Shown piece after piece: positions 46,864 through 58,200 of a DNA stretch of 64,000 nt. Origin of the DNA: Gaertneriomyces semiglobifer (taxonomy: Eukaryota > Chytridiomycota > Chytridiomycetes > Spizellomycetales > Spizellomycetaceae); NCBI GenBank assembly GCA_025558075.1, contig JAHLKF010000004.1:744001-808000 (forward strand). The letters run 5' to 3'. How positions within the stretch are numbered: the first letter of the stretch is position 1; every line of letters begins with the position of its first letter. Under the pieces are notes generated by a model that had not been told where the DNA came from, made no database searches, and was given only the letters and a program-made list of their open reading frames with translations. Both the position numbers and the translations under genes were made by a program.

Positions 46864-48363
46864 ATTTACGATTTCACCGACCGAAATGTACCTTTTCAAT
46901 CTGGAACATGTTCCGCTCTGGTGCGCCTGTCAGGAATTGTCTGGTTTAAGAGAAGCTCCGCCCGGTCACAGCGGAGGCGAGCCTGCCAACTGAACCTAAG
47001 CTTCTAATGCGCAGCGGCGCCGCGATGGACTATCCCGAATGCCACACCCTTATGAGACAATTCAGCTTCGAAGGAGTCGCTCCACATGTCTCTCTCTCAA
47101 AGGTCAACTTTGACTCCTGGTGGTTGAAACCGCCCGGTTGAGCTCCTAAACACTCACCATGGAGAACGTGAAAGCCTGTGTCGAAGCTTCTGTTAAGGCC
47201 GGTGGGCAGCCCACTGCGCCCCATATTCAACTGTTTGAAGAACAAAACCCAAGCCTTTGGTGAAAGTAGAAGGTGACTGCCTTTCACATCCAAAGATATG
47301 GTGACTCGTGCGGAAAGGTGATACCGCTTCTGAAGCGAATAAAACAATATGAATGGCCTAGAGTCGCTGCACAGTCATGGCATACGAAGCATCCACACAG
47401 ACCAAGCCAATCATGATATACATAGCCTTCCAATAGGCAGTCGCATCTTGTCATTGCTAATCAGACCTATCATATCTTTCATCCCACTTGCCCTAGCCAT
47501 TCATTGGTGGGGAGTGATGACCGATGAGGGTATGCATTCCAGGGACGTGTTGAAGGTATCATACATCCATTGCCAAAGCTGCGCAGGCTCCGCCGTGCTC
47601 AATTCATGTTGGTAGAAGACGATTGGGAGGCTTCAACAGCCGACTACGACACGTGCAACGATGTCGTTTCCGCAGCGCTGACGCAGACGGCAGCCGTTGC
47701 GTTAGCTACATAACGCTATCCATCCGCACGACATGGGCTTCAGACATGGAGCAACAACGCATCGTCCTCCATGGCTCACCCATCGCCATAGCATGTGGTT
47801 GTTCGAATAGCGTCCATTGGTTGAAAGCCAGGTCCAATGAATCCGTGTTCGATTCCGTTGTTTTTAACTTTCGCGAAGCTTTTTGTTGATCCGCGCGCGT
47901 TTTTCTGACGCCGTCTTTCAATTCACGGCTACAGCTGGAAACTCGAACAGGACTTGCTATTTATTCCTACGTCTCGGCTGGAAGGACCCCTATGTGGCCG
48001 ACGAGCCCCCTCGTGTCATCATCCCAACAATAGCCGATCGTCATCTCTCATTTGTAAACCTCGTATCTGTCCCCATCAAACTACCCCCCTCAAGGCATTG
48101 TTCTCCCGCAATCACAGTAAACCAAACTCATAAAGCAGTGACACGGAAGATATATTTTGGCTTATATTTTGAACGTCCCGGCCGACCGAAAGGCTATCTG
48201 AATCATGATTTCTTCAGTCGCTTATATCGTCAAACTCCGACAATTGGAAATTGTAGAAGCCAGAGCACCATTTGTAAAAGTGTGCTAACGACGACGTGCA
48301 GTTTATCAAGTACAACTGTGGTATTGAAGAGTGTTCCAGGGGAATACCTCTGATCGTCATATT
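46864..48363. other. 1.5-kb stretch without a recognisable gene
   Basis: Several open frames of 80-105 codons lie on both strands (for example 47030-47347 minus, 47349-47615 plus). None shows a family, domain or splice connection. It could hold 5' exons or promoter of the next gene, a fast-evolving gene, or non-coding RNA. Confidence 0.45.
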
Positions 48364-49260
48364 ATGGCTACGCCAATCAACATCCGTACCAACTTGGGTG
48401 CGGAATCGTTCAGCACGAACGCTTGGATGAGCTCGCAAATGTACAATTCGCCAGTAGACTCTGAGCCGGCGCCGTTGGATAGCATACCATCGCAGCCGAC
48501 GACACGTTCGGACCAAGAACTATATCAACCACCAACTCCTGAAACCTCACCCCGTTTGCCAACGACTGGGTTACCAACGACGATTTTACCGCGAAGAAGT
48601 TCTCGCTTTTCAGTATCTGTGATCAAGGAACATGGGAAAGCTAAAACGAACTCTGTCGAGCCGCAACAGCGCAAACCATCTCGTTTTTCTCTGTCGATGA
48701 CGCCATCTACTACTCAGCAGCAACTTGCCTCCCCATCCACCAGTGGTGAGCATGGTATGGATGGTTCTCAGGAGAGTGCATCAAGGACGAGTTCTTCCAC
48801 ACCGCCCATCAACGTTATTCCACCAACGCCCGGACACGAATATCCCGCGGCTTCTCATTTCCAATTATCACCTGCTGCCGAACCTTTGTCTTCGGCCCCA
48901 AGAGCGACGCCACTCACCATAGCATGTATGCGCCCGCATACTGTCGCAAAGATAGATCCCTTACCTCCGCCTTCACCGCTACTGAAGGCTCATACTTTGG
49001 CCAAATCGAAGCCGGTACTCCCGGAAGGAACAGAGTTAGCCGACGACGATTTTCACACGGTACCTACAAAGGTGGAACCAGCCGTGCAAGTATGGCATAA
49101 AGGGCGTTTCACGGTAACTAAAGAGCACTCGACGCATTGGAGGCCTCGGCAGAGTCTTTCTCGTGCTAGAAGTAGGTTCGAAATTACCAAAGTCGCCGCG
49201 GAAGAACCTTTGAAAGGTGGGCTGAGCGTTGCACTAGGCGATGTTTCCGTAGCAGATTAA
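48364..49260 (+). CDS. Disordered protein with repeated RFxV-type motifs
   Basis: A 298-aa protein from ATG 48364 (the frame is open for 11 more codons upstream but without ATG). Nearly all Ser, Thr, Pro and Ala; no folded domain is visible. Four motifs stand out: SRFSVSVIKE (RFSV, residues 81-84), SRFSLS (107-110), KGRFTVTKE (248-251) and SRFEITKV (271-274). RFx[V/I] preceded by Ser/Gly and followed by basic or acidic residues is the known docking motif for the CCT domain of OSR1/SPAK/Fray kinases, as found in WNK kinases. Several SP/TP sites could be phosphorylated. Function is otherwise unknown; 5' exons may be missing. Confidence 0.7.
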   Translation: MATPINIRTNLGAESFSTNAWMSSQMYNSPVDSEPAPLDSIPSQPTTRSDQELYQPPTPETSPRLPTTGLPTTILPRRSSRFSVSVIKEHGKAKTNSVEPQQRKPSRFSLSMTPSTTQQQLASPSTSGEHGMDGSQESASRTSSSTPPINVIPPTPGHEYPAASHFQLSPAAEPLSSAPRATPLTIACMRPHTVAKIDPLPPPSPLLKAHTLAKSKPVLPEGTELADDDFHTVPTKVEPAVQVWHKGRFTVTKEHSTHWRPRQSLSRARSRFEITKVAAEEPLKGGLSVALGDVSVAD

Positions 49261-49525
49261 GGAGGAGCAAGGCAGTGTGTGGCGAGTGTGATTTGGCATA
49301 CCATGAATCAGCGGGCGGGGCACCCGAGAGGAAGTTTATTGCTGTACATATTTTATTCCCAATGCCTTGTAGATATGAAAACACGAACATGGGCCTCCAA
49401 TCTTTATCTCCTTTGTAGTGTGGACTACATCCTCCTTTCGGTTTCTCAACTGCTTGTGACATCGCACACTCTGCGCCTTCTGCTGTAGCTGGTAGCTACA
49501 CTGCCAAATTGCTCGCACTTTTGCG

Positions 49526-50009
49526 CTACACGTCGAACCCGTAAAGCGTCCGACCTTGCCTGTAGAATTGGTAATACCTCAGTAACCACTGCCACATTAA
49601 TCGAGCGAAGAGCATGTTACCTTTTCAGAGCGTACACAACGTCCATGGCGTTGACTGTCTTAGCCTGTCGATGTTCGGTGTATGCAATGGAATCTATCGT
49701 GCAAGACAATAGTCGTCAGCAGTCGCTCTCTCAACACCAATACAATGTCACTCGCAAACACCTACCTTTCAAAACGTCTGTCAGAAACAGTTTCAGCACC
49801 CTTCGAACTTCATCGTATATGGTCATACTCATTCGCTTAACCCCTCCACGCCGCGCAAGTCGTCTGATCGCCGGTTTGGTGATTCCTTTCAGATTGTCTT
49901 TTAGTATCCGGCGATGCCGGCGTACAGGATTGGAACTCGTATATGCATGGAGATTGACTGCAGGTCCTTTTCGGCCTCCAATACCGATGCCTTTGCCCTT
50001 TCCAGACAT
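49526..50009 (-). CDS. Histone H4, divergent (variant-like) with long N-terminal tail
   Basis: Three exons (50009-49766, 49693-49621, 49559-49526) give 116 aa against 102-103 for ordinary H4. The fold region is unmistakable: [38 protein letters not shown] and RQGRTLYGF. Differences from the near-invariant H4 are many: the tail is 13 residues longer, with inserted [14 protein letters not shown]. The segment before helix 1 reads [11 protein letters not shown] where H4 has AKRHRK[VI]LRDN, so K16 and K20 are both Arg. SGLIYEETRGVLKVF is [15 protein letters not shown], and the end is GFDV not GFGG. The introns are 71 and 61 bp. It acts in nucleosomes if expressed. Whether it is the only H4 or a variant cannot be told from this window. 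Confidence 0.92.
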
Positions 50010-50310
50010 GGATGGTTCGCTTCACGGAGACAAGAGAACTTATGGTGTACTAATAGCTTGTCGGGTTTCCACTACAGAAACTGCTCTCTGAGAGAAGGGC
50101 CTATAAATTGACGGTTTCTGAAAGGGGGTTTCATTCGAGGACCCTGTATATGTAGGCTTGTGAACGGCTTGGAAGCTTCAGCTGTCGCGAATGTCAAAAT
50201 CTTTGAATTTTGTGAGACAACTGTCAAAGATGAAAAATGGAACATGGACGCTCAAAAACATAATCTCGCCTAACGACTAAAAGATAGACTGGATTACACG
50301 CTAACTATGT
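50010..50310. other. Intergenic between enoyl-CoA isomerase and H4 genes
   Basis: 301 bp; promoter of the H4 gene and 3' flank of the isomerase gene, both on the minus strand. No histone-type promoter element is recognised. Confidence 0.4.
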
Positions 50311-51470
50311 CTATAGCTTGCTTGCACGCTGTTTGGAAGCTTTATGGAAAGTGTCACGGTTAGCGTCCCGTCGTGCTTATACTTCTGCGATCGAAAGAGC
50401 GTACCGTTTCTCTGCATCAGCTTTTTGAATGCAACCGCAGGATCCCCGCTCATGTATCTCTCCGTCAAGGCATCCGTCTCGCGTTGGAGAGTTTGAAGCT
50501 CCTGTGCACGAACGTTTTCTTTAATGAGCCGCTTTGTGGTTATCAAACTAGCGGGAGAACAGCTTTTAACAGCTCGCTGCAACAGCTTCTCGGTCTCAGC
50601 CTGAAAGACGTCATCTGGGAATACGGCATTGACGAATCCACTTTGGAGCATCTCAGCGGAGCTAAGCTTCTTTGCGAATAGCAATACTTCAGAGGCCACG
50701 GCGGGGCCCATACGCAGCGGGAATGTGTACGAGGCGTTGCCCTCGGCACATAAAGCAAGAGTACTGAACGGGCAGTGAAGGTATGCAGACTGAGCGGCAT
50801 AAATCAAATCAGCGGAGCCCACCAGACCAGCTGGGTAACCAATGACGGGGCCTGTTGAAATGAGAGTGTGCAACGTCATGAATGCCCTGCCAAGTGACGA
50901 ATGGCACATTGATGCTCGTACCGTTCAGAAGGACGACCAAAGGTTTCGGGTGGTCAATGACAGCTCTAGTTACCGCAGCCGTTGCAAATTCGAGCCGGCT
51001 GCGAAACTTTACCCATGCTTCATATTGGTCCTTTGGCGCTTCGCGTTCTTCTGTAAAATCTGCACCGCTATTTGGGTTTGCAACGTCAGTTTGGACAAAT
51101 AGATCTGCAAGAGGAACGCGGTCGGAAGAACATACCTGCTGAAGAACTTGCCCTTGCCCGCCAAAACGGTGATGGCAGTGTCGGCACGTTGAGAAAGCGC
51201 TTGAAGAGCACGTTGCAATTCGCTAGAAATTGCGGATTAGCCCAGGGGACTATACTATTGTAACTCGTCCTTCAATCTCACCTATACGTCTGGCCTCTGA
51301 AAGAGTTGTATTTCTACATGGGGCACGTTCAACCCACATCCAGTTAGCAAGCGAGAACCTACATCTCAGTATATATACGTTCATTTACACACCTGTTCGC
51401 GGTTGAGGATAATCCATCCTATGCCGTCGCTGATCTTGACCTCAAGATCCTCAAACTTCCACTCTGACAT
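50311..51470 (-). CDS. ECI2: Peroxisomal delta3,delta2-enoyl-CoA isomerase (ECI2 type)
   Basis: Six exons (51470-51393, 51313-51282, 51222-51136, 51067-50922, 50851-50405, 50339-50311) give 272 aa. The enzyme shifts 3-enoyl-CoA to 2-trans-enoyl-CoA so that unsaturated fatty acids can be beta-oxidised. Crotonase-fold blocks: ITVLAGKGKFFSSGADFTEE (oxyanion hole), VVLLNGPVIGYPAGLVGSAD, then AEGNASYTFP, where the Glu aligns with the catalytic Glu of ECI2, and FAKKLSSAEMLQSGFVNAVF. The 29-nt last exon encodes ASKQRASKL, giving a canonical SKL PTS1. All phases agree. Subcellular site therefore depends on splicing of the last intron. Confidence 0.93.
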
Positions 51471-52030
51471 GACTGGTTCCTGCTTTCTGTCACGTACACG
51501 AGAAGCTTACGCCTTGCGCTTGGGGGCAGTAGAAGTGATGTCCTACTGAAATATGCTGCTGCTGGTGGGATTTCGACGACGGCGACGACGACGACGAGGT
51601 TCCAGTGAGAAACTCTCTTAAATAATGGCTTCAAGTATTTACCCGCGTGTGCTGCCCTCGCGCAATATCAATAACAGAGTTGTTATCGACAGGATTACTG
51701 TGTGTCCTTATTGTATATCAATAAGCGTTTGTTATCGACAAGACCAATGCGCCAGCGCGACAAAGGCAGCGACAGTCTCTGCGACGACCATCGGCGCTGT
51801 AGGTTTTTTCTGGAGTAATTGTAAGGTGGGAATTCAAACCGACTTTTCATGTTGATTACGCCGGGAGTGTGGTTGTGGCAGTAGCATGCGCTCAGTGTAT
51901 GAATGACAAGTCATATGCAAAGTAGGCAGCATGAATTCATGAAGAATTGTTCTAGATCTACGTGAGATGTCATAGACTAGACTAAATGTCTGCCTGTCGT
52001 GCTATGCTGTATCTTGCTATGCAGCTGGCT
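51471..52030. other. Intergenic, nothing recognised
   Basis: About 560 bp upstream of the isomerase gene. It holds a CGACGACGACGACGA microsatellite at about 51578-51596 and two similar ATCAATAA...GTTATCGACA stretches near 51667-51740. No gene. Confidence 0.5.
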
Positions 52031-52783
52031 TCACACGCGGCCGGCGCGCACAATCATAACAAAGGTGGCTTTCTTCACGTCTTCGGGATTGCCCCACGCC
52101 TTCCGCACTCTGTCCTCGTATGAATTGACGGGATCGCTTCCATGCTTCCTGATATACGCCTGGGTGCCGCTCCAGCTCCTCAAGTATCCAAATACCGTGT
52201 CCAACGTCCAATCCAGGTGGGAGGGAAACTCCTCGTGATCTCCTTTGCAAAGGTTTTCAAAAGGAAACGGCAGATCTCGGTAGCTGTTATCAACGATCGA
52301 AATATCGAAAGCCCAGTACGGTGTCATCATGCTGTAGTACTCTGACAGAACCGAGTCAATCTCGGGTGAAATGGACGGAAGACTGCTGTACGTCCAAACC
52401 GCAATGGCACCTCCCGGCTTGACAACCCTCCTCACTTCTTTGTAGAAGCCTTCAATGTCAAACCAATGAACTGCTTGTGCAACGGTCACAAGGTCTACTG
52501 AAGCCGGAGCAAGTCCACTAGCCTCCGCGGTCGCCACCCTATACTCTACATTGTCTGCCTTTCTTGCCTGTTCGATCTGGGAAGCAGAAGCATCGGTCGC
52601 TACGACCTTCTCAAAGTGCTGTGCAAGGGCGATGGCGGCCTGGCCGGAACCAGTGGCGCAGTCCCACACCAGAGCATGCGACTTTGTCAACGTTGTAAGG
52701 AACTCATACAGAGCTGGTGGATAATCTGGGCGGAATTGGGCATACGTTTTGGATTGAGTAGAAAAGCAGTCTTTGAATGACAT
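52031..52783 (-). CDS. Class I SAM-dependent methyltransferase
   Basis: A 250-aa single-exon protein. SAM-binding motif I is VWDCATGSGQAAIALAQHF, followed by VVATDASASQIEQA (acidic loop), YRVATAEASGL, VDLVTVAQAVHWFD and RRVVKPGGAIAVWTYS. This pattern matches the fungal family of small cytosolic methyltransferases related to trans-aconitate methyltransferase and Crg1; the substrate is unknown. The Trp in motif HWF is common in this group. Start ATG 52783 gives the usual FSTQSKTYAQFRPDYPPALY lead-in. Confidence 0.9.
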   Translation of the reverse strand: MSFKDCFSTQSKTYAQFRPDYPPALYEFLTTLTKSHALVWDCATGSGQAAIALAQHFEKVVATDASASQIEQARKADNVEYRVATAEASGLAPASVDLVTVAQAVHWFDIEGFYKEVRRVVKPGGAIAVWTYSSLPSISPEIDSVLSEYYSMMTPYWAFDISIVDNSYRDLPFPFENLCKGDHEEFPSHLDWTLDTVFGYLRSWSGTQAYIRKHGSDPVNSYEDRVRKAWGNPEDVKKATFVMIVRAGRV

Positions 52784-52958
52784 TGTTGCAAACGTTTACA
52801 GAAAGCAAAGCAAGTTGCGGACGCGTGCACCGTTTGAACGGACAACATCAAAAAGACGTTATCAACAGTAACTGATTTACAACAATCTCGGCAGCGAATC
52901 AAGGATCTAATGTACATAATTTCTACTAACTCTGGCGCCAACTCGGATGCTAACGTCT

Positions 52959-54034
52959 TTAAGCCGCTGGTAAGGGCTTCGGCGTCTTACGTTTCGTTGG
53001 AATTCTAGTAAGGTCTGGGACACTATCTGGCAGCCGTACCATGCGTTCAAGAATCAGCAATGCTACAAAGACATCATTGGCAGCGTATTTGATACTAATA
53101 GGTTGCAGGTTGGCTGCGTCCCAATTCGTTCGGTATAAAGAACCTTTGGGCAGCTCTACCCCATCGCAGAAAAGATACGTCAGTCCCGCAAGGCCAACCG
53201 TCGGAAGCCGTCTCGCATGCGCAATAGACTGCAAGTCGACAATGTTTGCCGTTTGTATGCCATAGTGCTCTTGGACCACCTGCATATCGCCGATTGCCGC
53301 CACACCGACTTTGGCAACCTTGGGCTTCATCAGAAACCGCGCTAGCTTCGACGGGAAACTTTGAGTATCCAACTCTCCGCTTTTCGGGCGATGGCACATC
53401 CGGAAGACCTGAAAGAGCACACAAGCGCGATGGTTGAATGCGATTTGAATGACAGATGGAGCTCCTGGATACGCCTCTCTGTGCGGAGTCCATTCTACAG
53501 CATGACGATGAATAATCAACCTGTTGGTCACACCAAGGATACGTCGCTCATTACAAACTCACCAACGTCAAAGCCGACCGCTCTGATATCTTTCCCATAT
53601 TCTTCATATATGTCCATCGCTAGTTGGGCGTCAGCCACGTTGCTCACTACGTATATATGTGGATCTCTTGAGAAGGGCTGCAGTCTACTAGCCTCAAACT
53701 TTTCTACCAGTAAATCCGTGAATTCGGTGTTCCTGCCACAGGAATATACATGGTGAATGGCAGCATCCACCTTGGATTCTCTGCTCGGTGGTCTCGTATA
53801 CGTAGCATTGCCTGGCCTACGATTGTTGCTATTTCGACGGCTATATGGCTGGTCAGAAGCTGCAACCGCACTGGATGTACTTTGTGATTTTGGCATGGGG
53901 GTTGAACCGGTTTTGGGTGCGAATGATGACCCGGAGCTTCTTGGCGGATACGCCTGTCCTCTAGCGGGATATACAGTCCGCGGTAAAATGGAAGTGAACG
54001 AGCCAAAGCAACGTACGCAAAGTCGTTGGGACAT
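52959..54034 (-). CDS. DEDDy 3'-5' exonuclease, WRN-exonuclease type
   Basis: Exons 54034-53563 and 53494-52959 give 335 aa. The 68-bp intron splits the ExoI motif; splicing gives VGFDVEWTPHREAYPGAPSV with the Asp and Glu pair. ExoII is GVAAIGDMQVVQEHYG and ExoIII is YAANDVFVALLIL, giving D-E-D-D with the Tyr of the DEDDy class. The first 120 residues are disordered and Ser/Arg/Pro-rich. No helicase domain follows, so it is a free-standing exonuclease like plant WEX or fungal homologues. Expected to process DNA or RNA 3' ends in nucleus or organelle; location is not evident. Confidence 0.88.
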
Positions 54035-54321
54035 GTAGCTCGCCGTTGCGGATAGTCAGCGTCTTGCAATGGCGTTGCGTCGTGGTTCGTTGCAGCGCTA
54101 AAAACTGGACCAAAAAATGTTTGGAAAACCGACCACGGCTCGACCGCCTTATCGCTAACTGAATTGAACAAAGTCCGCGGAGGTGTTCGTTACGCGGTCG
54201 CTAATTACGGCAGTTATAATTGACATAACAGAACACTCTACGAACGACGACGACGACGGCCCACTGGAGTTAGAAGAGTAGATAACACTGTACTTATTAG
54301 AGCGAGCGACCCTTGTAATTG

Positions 54322-55154
54322 ATGGCCATGCCTGCTGACTGGTCCATTTCTCAAATAACGGACTTCTACGCGTCGTACTCCAAACAGTATGACGAAGGGA
54401 TACAGCGGGATACATATCCGGCACCCTTCATAATATCCTGCTGGGTGCTGGAGTTCTTGAAGAGCCATCGTAACCTGGTCGATGGCAAAAATGTATCTGT
54501 ATTAGACTTGGGCTGCGGAACCGGACAGAGGTATGTGACTATGAAGGTCATGTAGGGTGGCCTCTTGTACTCACTTCCGCATGTAATTACATGTAATTTC
54601 AGTTCAAAGGTGTTCTTAACTTCACAATACAAAGAGCATTTTGATGTTTATGGAGTGGATGCAACGCCCGAGGTCAGTCTCCCTTTAAGTATTGGTTGAG
54701 AGAGTACTCTGATGCGATCTCTCCGATTGGTAGATGCTGGAAAAAGCAAAGCAATATCCATTTACTCAACTCTTATGCCAAGACATTGAAGCACCACTTC
54801 CATTCACAATTTCATTTGATGCTGCTAGTAGAGTATTCTCAAGCTAGATTACGTTCTTCGCGACGTAGTGTCTAACTTTCACGTGCAGTCTGCGTAGGTG
54901 TGATGGACTTCATACGTACTCCGGCTGCCCTTTTTTCGTCCATATCAAGTCACCTTGCATCGACTGTACCGAACTGCTTTGGTGTAAGCCTTCCAGCATC
55001 AGGTGCCCTTAACTCATACACAGAGCAGCAAGTTCGAGATCTGGCCGCTCAAACAGGCTTCAAAGTCATCAAGTTGGAGAAATTTCTAGGGTACGAAGAC
55101 TCCGAAAGTGGCGAGAGGGTTGATTATTATGGCGTACTGCTCACAAAGGAGTAG
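54322..55154 (+). CDS. Class I SAM-dependent methyltransferase (second)
   Basis: Four exons (54322-54530, 54603-54672, 54734-54827, 54889-55154) give 212 aa. Motif I is VSVLDLGCGTGQSSKVFLTS across the first intron, then DVYGVDATPEMLEKAKQYP, CQDIEAPLPFTISFDAA and CVGVMDFIRTPAALF. The central beta strands fit the Methyltransf_11/12 fold. C-terminal half is short (EQQVRDLAAQTGFKVIKLEK). Unrelated in detail to the methyltransferase at 52-53 kb. Substrate unknown. The third intron uses GTAGAG, a weaker donor. Confidence 0.83.
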
Positions 55155-55203
55155 TGCTAAATTTCTTTGTAAAGACTGTGCGGTCAACTGCCACCATGTG
55201 TTT

Positions 55204-58200
55204 TCACGAGAAAAGTCTGACTCCTCGCTTATTGGCAATTAACTTTCCGCCCTCACGCATCAACGCCAACGCATAGTCATGCATGGCCTCTTGGAAGTTT
55301 GCCTGATATCCTTTCCTGTAATCGAATGCGAAACGTAAGTCTCCCGATCTCACTGAGTTGGCATGCATCCGTCGCGCCACTTACGCATCGCCACGTTTCA
55401 TGAAGGCCTCCCCATCCCCAGGGGTTAGCTCCAGGACCTTCGTGTACTCCTGCTCAGCTTCTTCGTGGCGCCCCAGAGCCATGAGTACTTGTGCCCGATT
55501 GAAGTGAATTTCAGGCACCGACGTCAATGTAGAAGCGTGGGTTAAATCGTCCAATGCCGCGCTCATGTTACCAGCCATGGCATGGGCAATGCCACGGTTA
55601 AGGTACGCGGTTGGAGCCACAGGATCGCGATAAATGGCCTTCAGCACCAATCACATTGCATCTCAGTCGCGCTTCACGCAGAGGGTGCGATGAAATCAAC
55701 GTCCTACATACCTCATTATAGCGTTCGATGGCTTCTTCCCAACGCCGTTGATGGAAGTATAGGTTTGCAGTATTCAGGTGGGCCGGAGGGTACGTGGGAT
55801 CAAATTGAATTGCCAACTGCACACGACTTAGTATGGAATGCACGTACTGTCCAACAGCTCCACCTAACCCGTACCTTGTAGTTATGCAATGCTGACGCGA
55901 TATCCCCTAATGCTTGGTATATTACGCCTTTGTTGGTCAGGTACTCTGGGTTTCCAGGCGACAGCTCCTATTTGTCCGAGAAAGTAACGTGAGTAAACGT
56001 GGATGTTCACCAATTGTAAGCCACGCAAAGTCATAGTGGAAAAGCGTCCTTACCAATGCTTTGGAAACGTCAACTAAAGCTCCAAACCAGTTTCCACAAT
56101 GGAAATTGACGACAGCTCGTCCCTCCAGAGCCATTCTATTGTTTTCATCCAGCGTGATTGCGGTGCTTAGTATCTCATATGCCTGAAGCGAAGAAGAGCG
56201 GAACAGCGATCAACAGCTCATCTCAACATTGAGAGCAGAATAGGCTTTGGTCCAAATACCTTGGCAACCTTCCCTTGCGCTTGGAACGCGTAGCCAATGT
56301 TCACCCATGCCTCCGTACAATCGGGGTACAGGTGCAAAACACGAGTATAGTCCTTCAGGGCAGCATCGTAATTGTTTGTAGAATGGTAAACATTTCCGCG
56401 AGCAATATATGCTTCGGCCATATACGGGTTGGTTCTTATTGCCTAAATTACAAATTAATTGAATACGGAATGTTAGCTCAAATGCGCTCCAAGTTATATT
56501 GCCAGCGGGACTCCCGTGACATACCGCGCTAAATGCTTCTAAGCACTCTCCGATCCGTCCAACTTTCTGGAGACATAATCCCAAAAGTGCATGAAGCCGT
56601 GCATCCTCCGGAAATGCATCCCTAGCTGCTGTAAGATCCAAAAGTGCATTATGTGGGTCTCCAGTACGCCAGTAGATGAGCCCACGATTCCTATATGCAT
56701 TCTGCCGGGAAGCCGGCGACATGTCGCGCCATGATTAGTAATTCTAACCACAGGAAAAACCGACACTATAAGACGTACCGAGTCATTAAACATCATGAGT
56801 GCGATGCTATGGTCCCTTATGGCGCTCCAGTTGTCCCCAAGCATTTCGTAAGCAACGGCCCTATTGTAGTATGCGAAATGCGAGTCTCGGTTCAAAGATA
56901 TAGCTGCGGTAAAGTCGCGGATGGCCAGCTGGTATTGAGCTAGCTGAATGTTAGCCGCGCCGCGAAGAAGTAGAGAGAGAATCGAAGTTGGCTCGAGAGA
57001 CAATGCGTGCGTTGCGGAGGAGACAGCGGATTCATAATCGCCTGCCGCGCACCACAAGTTAGGGTTCTTTCGAGAATACTTTCGAAAGTGCTAACATACT
57101 GGACATGCCGCTTACCTTTAACGTAGTCTCCGGCCGCCTTTTCTCTCCACGCTTCGAACCACTTCGGGTCGATTTCTATAGCCTTCATCAAGTCGCTCAT
57201 TCCATCCAAGTCATTCATTTTGAAGCGACAAACTCCACGGTGGTAATATGCTTGCGTCAAAGTAGGGGAAAGGTAAATCGCCTCGGCGAGTTCTGCAATG
57301 GCATCCGCATAGTTGCCCATGTTTTGATGTGCGATACCCCTTGTGAGGAGAACTGCGGCCGACGGGCGAAGACGGCCAAGATCCACTAAAGCCCCTGAAA
57401 ATTGCAGCAATGTGATTAGAGATGAACGGGAAAGGGTATGATCTGGGGCAGCTACCCTTGAAAGACGCACCTGAGTTATCACCGACACCCATTCTGGCTT
57501 TTGCAACCAAGAGAGTAAGATCTTCATCATCCTGATTGCTTCGAACGTCGTAATCGCCAAATTCAGTTCCAATTTGTGCGTATTTGCGCTGAAATGAAAG
57601 AACCAACGCCCTCTGCAACATATTGGTCATTACACTACGTCAGGACAAAAAACACGGGAGAGCCTCACTTGGTACGGCGTTTGCGCAATGGATGAATTCA
57701 GTTCAAACGCAGTATGAAAGTCATAAGTGGCCGCCTTCATCCGACTGCCGTGCGACAATCAGTAGAGGTCCAATATGTGCATTCAAGGGCGCGCACCATA
57801 CCTGTTTTTCAGCAGCAACTTCCCACGGTGTAAGTAGAGCATATAGTTCCCCGGCGCTAGGTGTATAGCTCTGCTGTACTCCTTGGTGGCTTTACTTATA
57901 TGGGATGTAGCATTACCTGCTCCAGCGGCATTCGTCTGGCTTTTATCGTTCATGTCGCGAGTACCTGGCCTGGTGACGGACGCATTGGCTACAACAGAGG
58001 CGCCATGCATTCTCGAGCTTTCTTGCATCCACTGGTGATGAAGATGTTGAAACAACTCTCCGCGGCCGATATGAGCCTGAACTTGCGTGGGGTCGATATG
58101 TAAACATTTGTCAAAGCATATAAGCGCTTCATCATAATCCGCAAGTACGTTCAGATGCAACCCGCCAAGGTGCAGGTACGCTTTCGACTTGCTAGGATCG

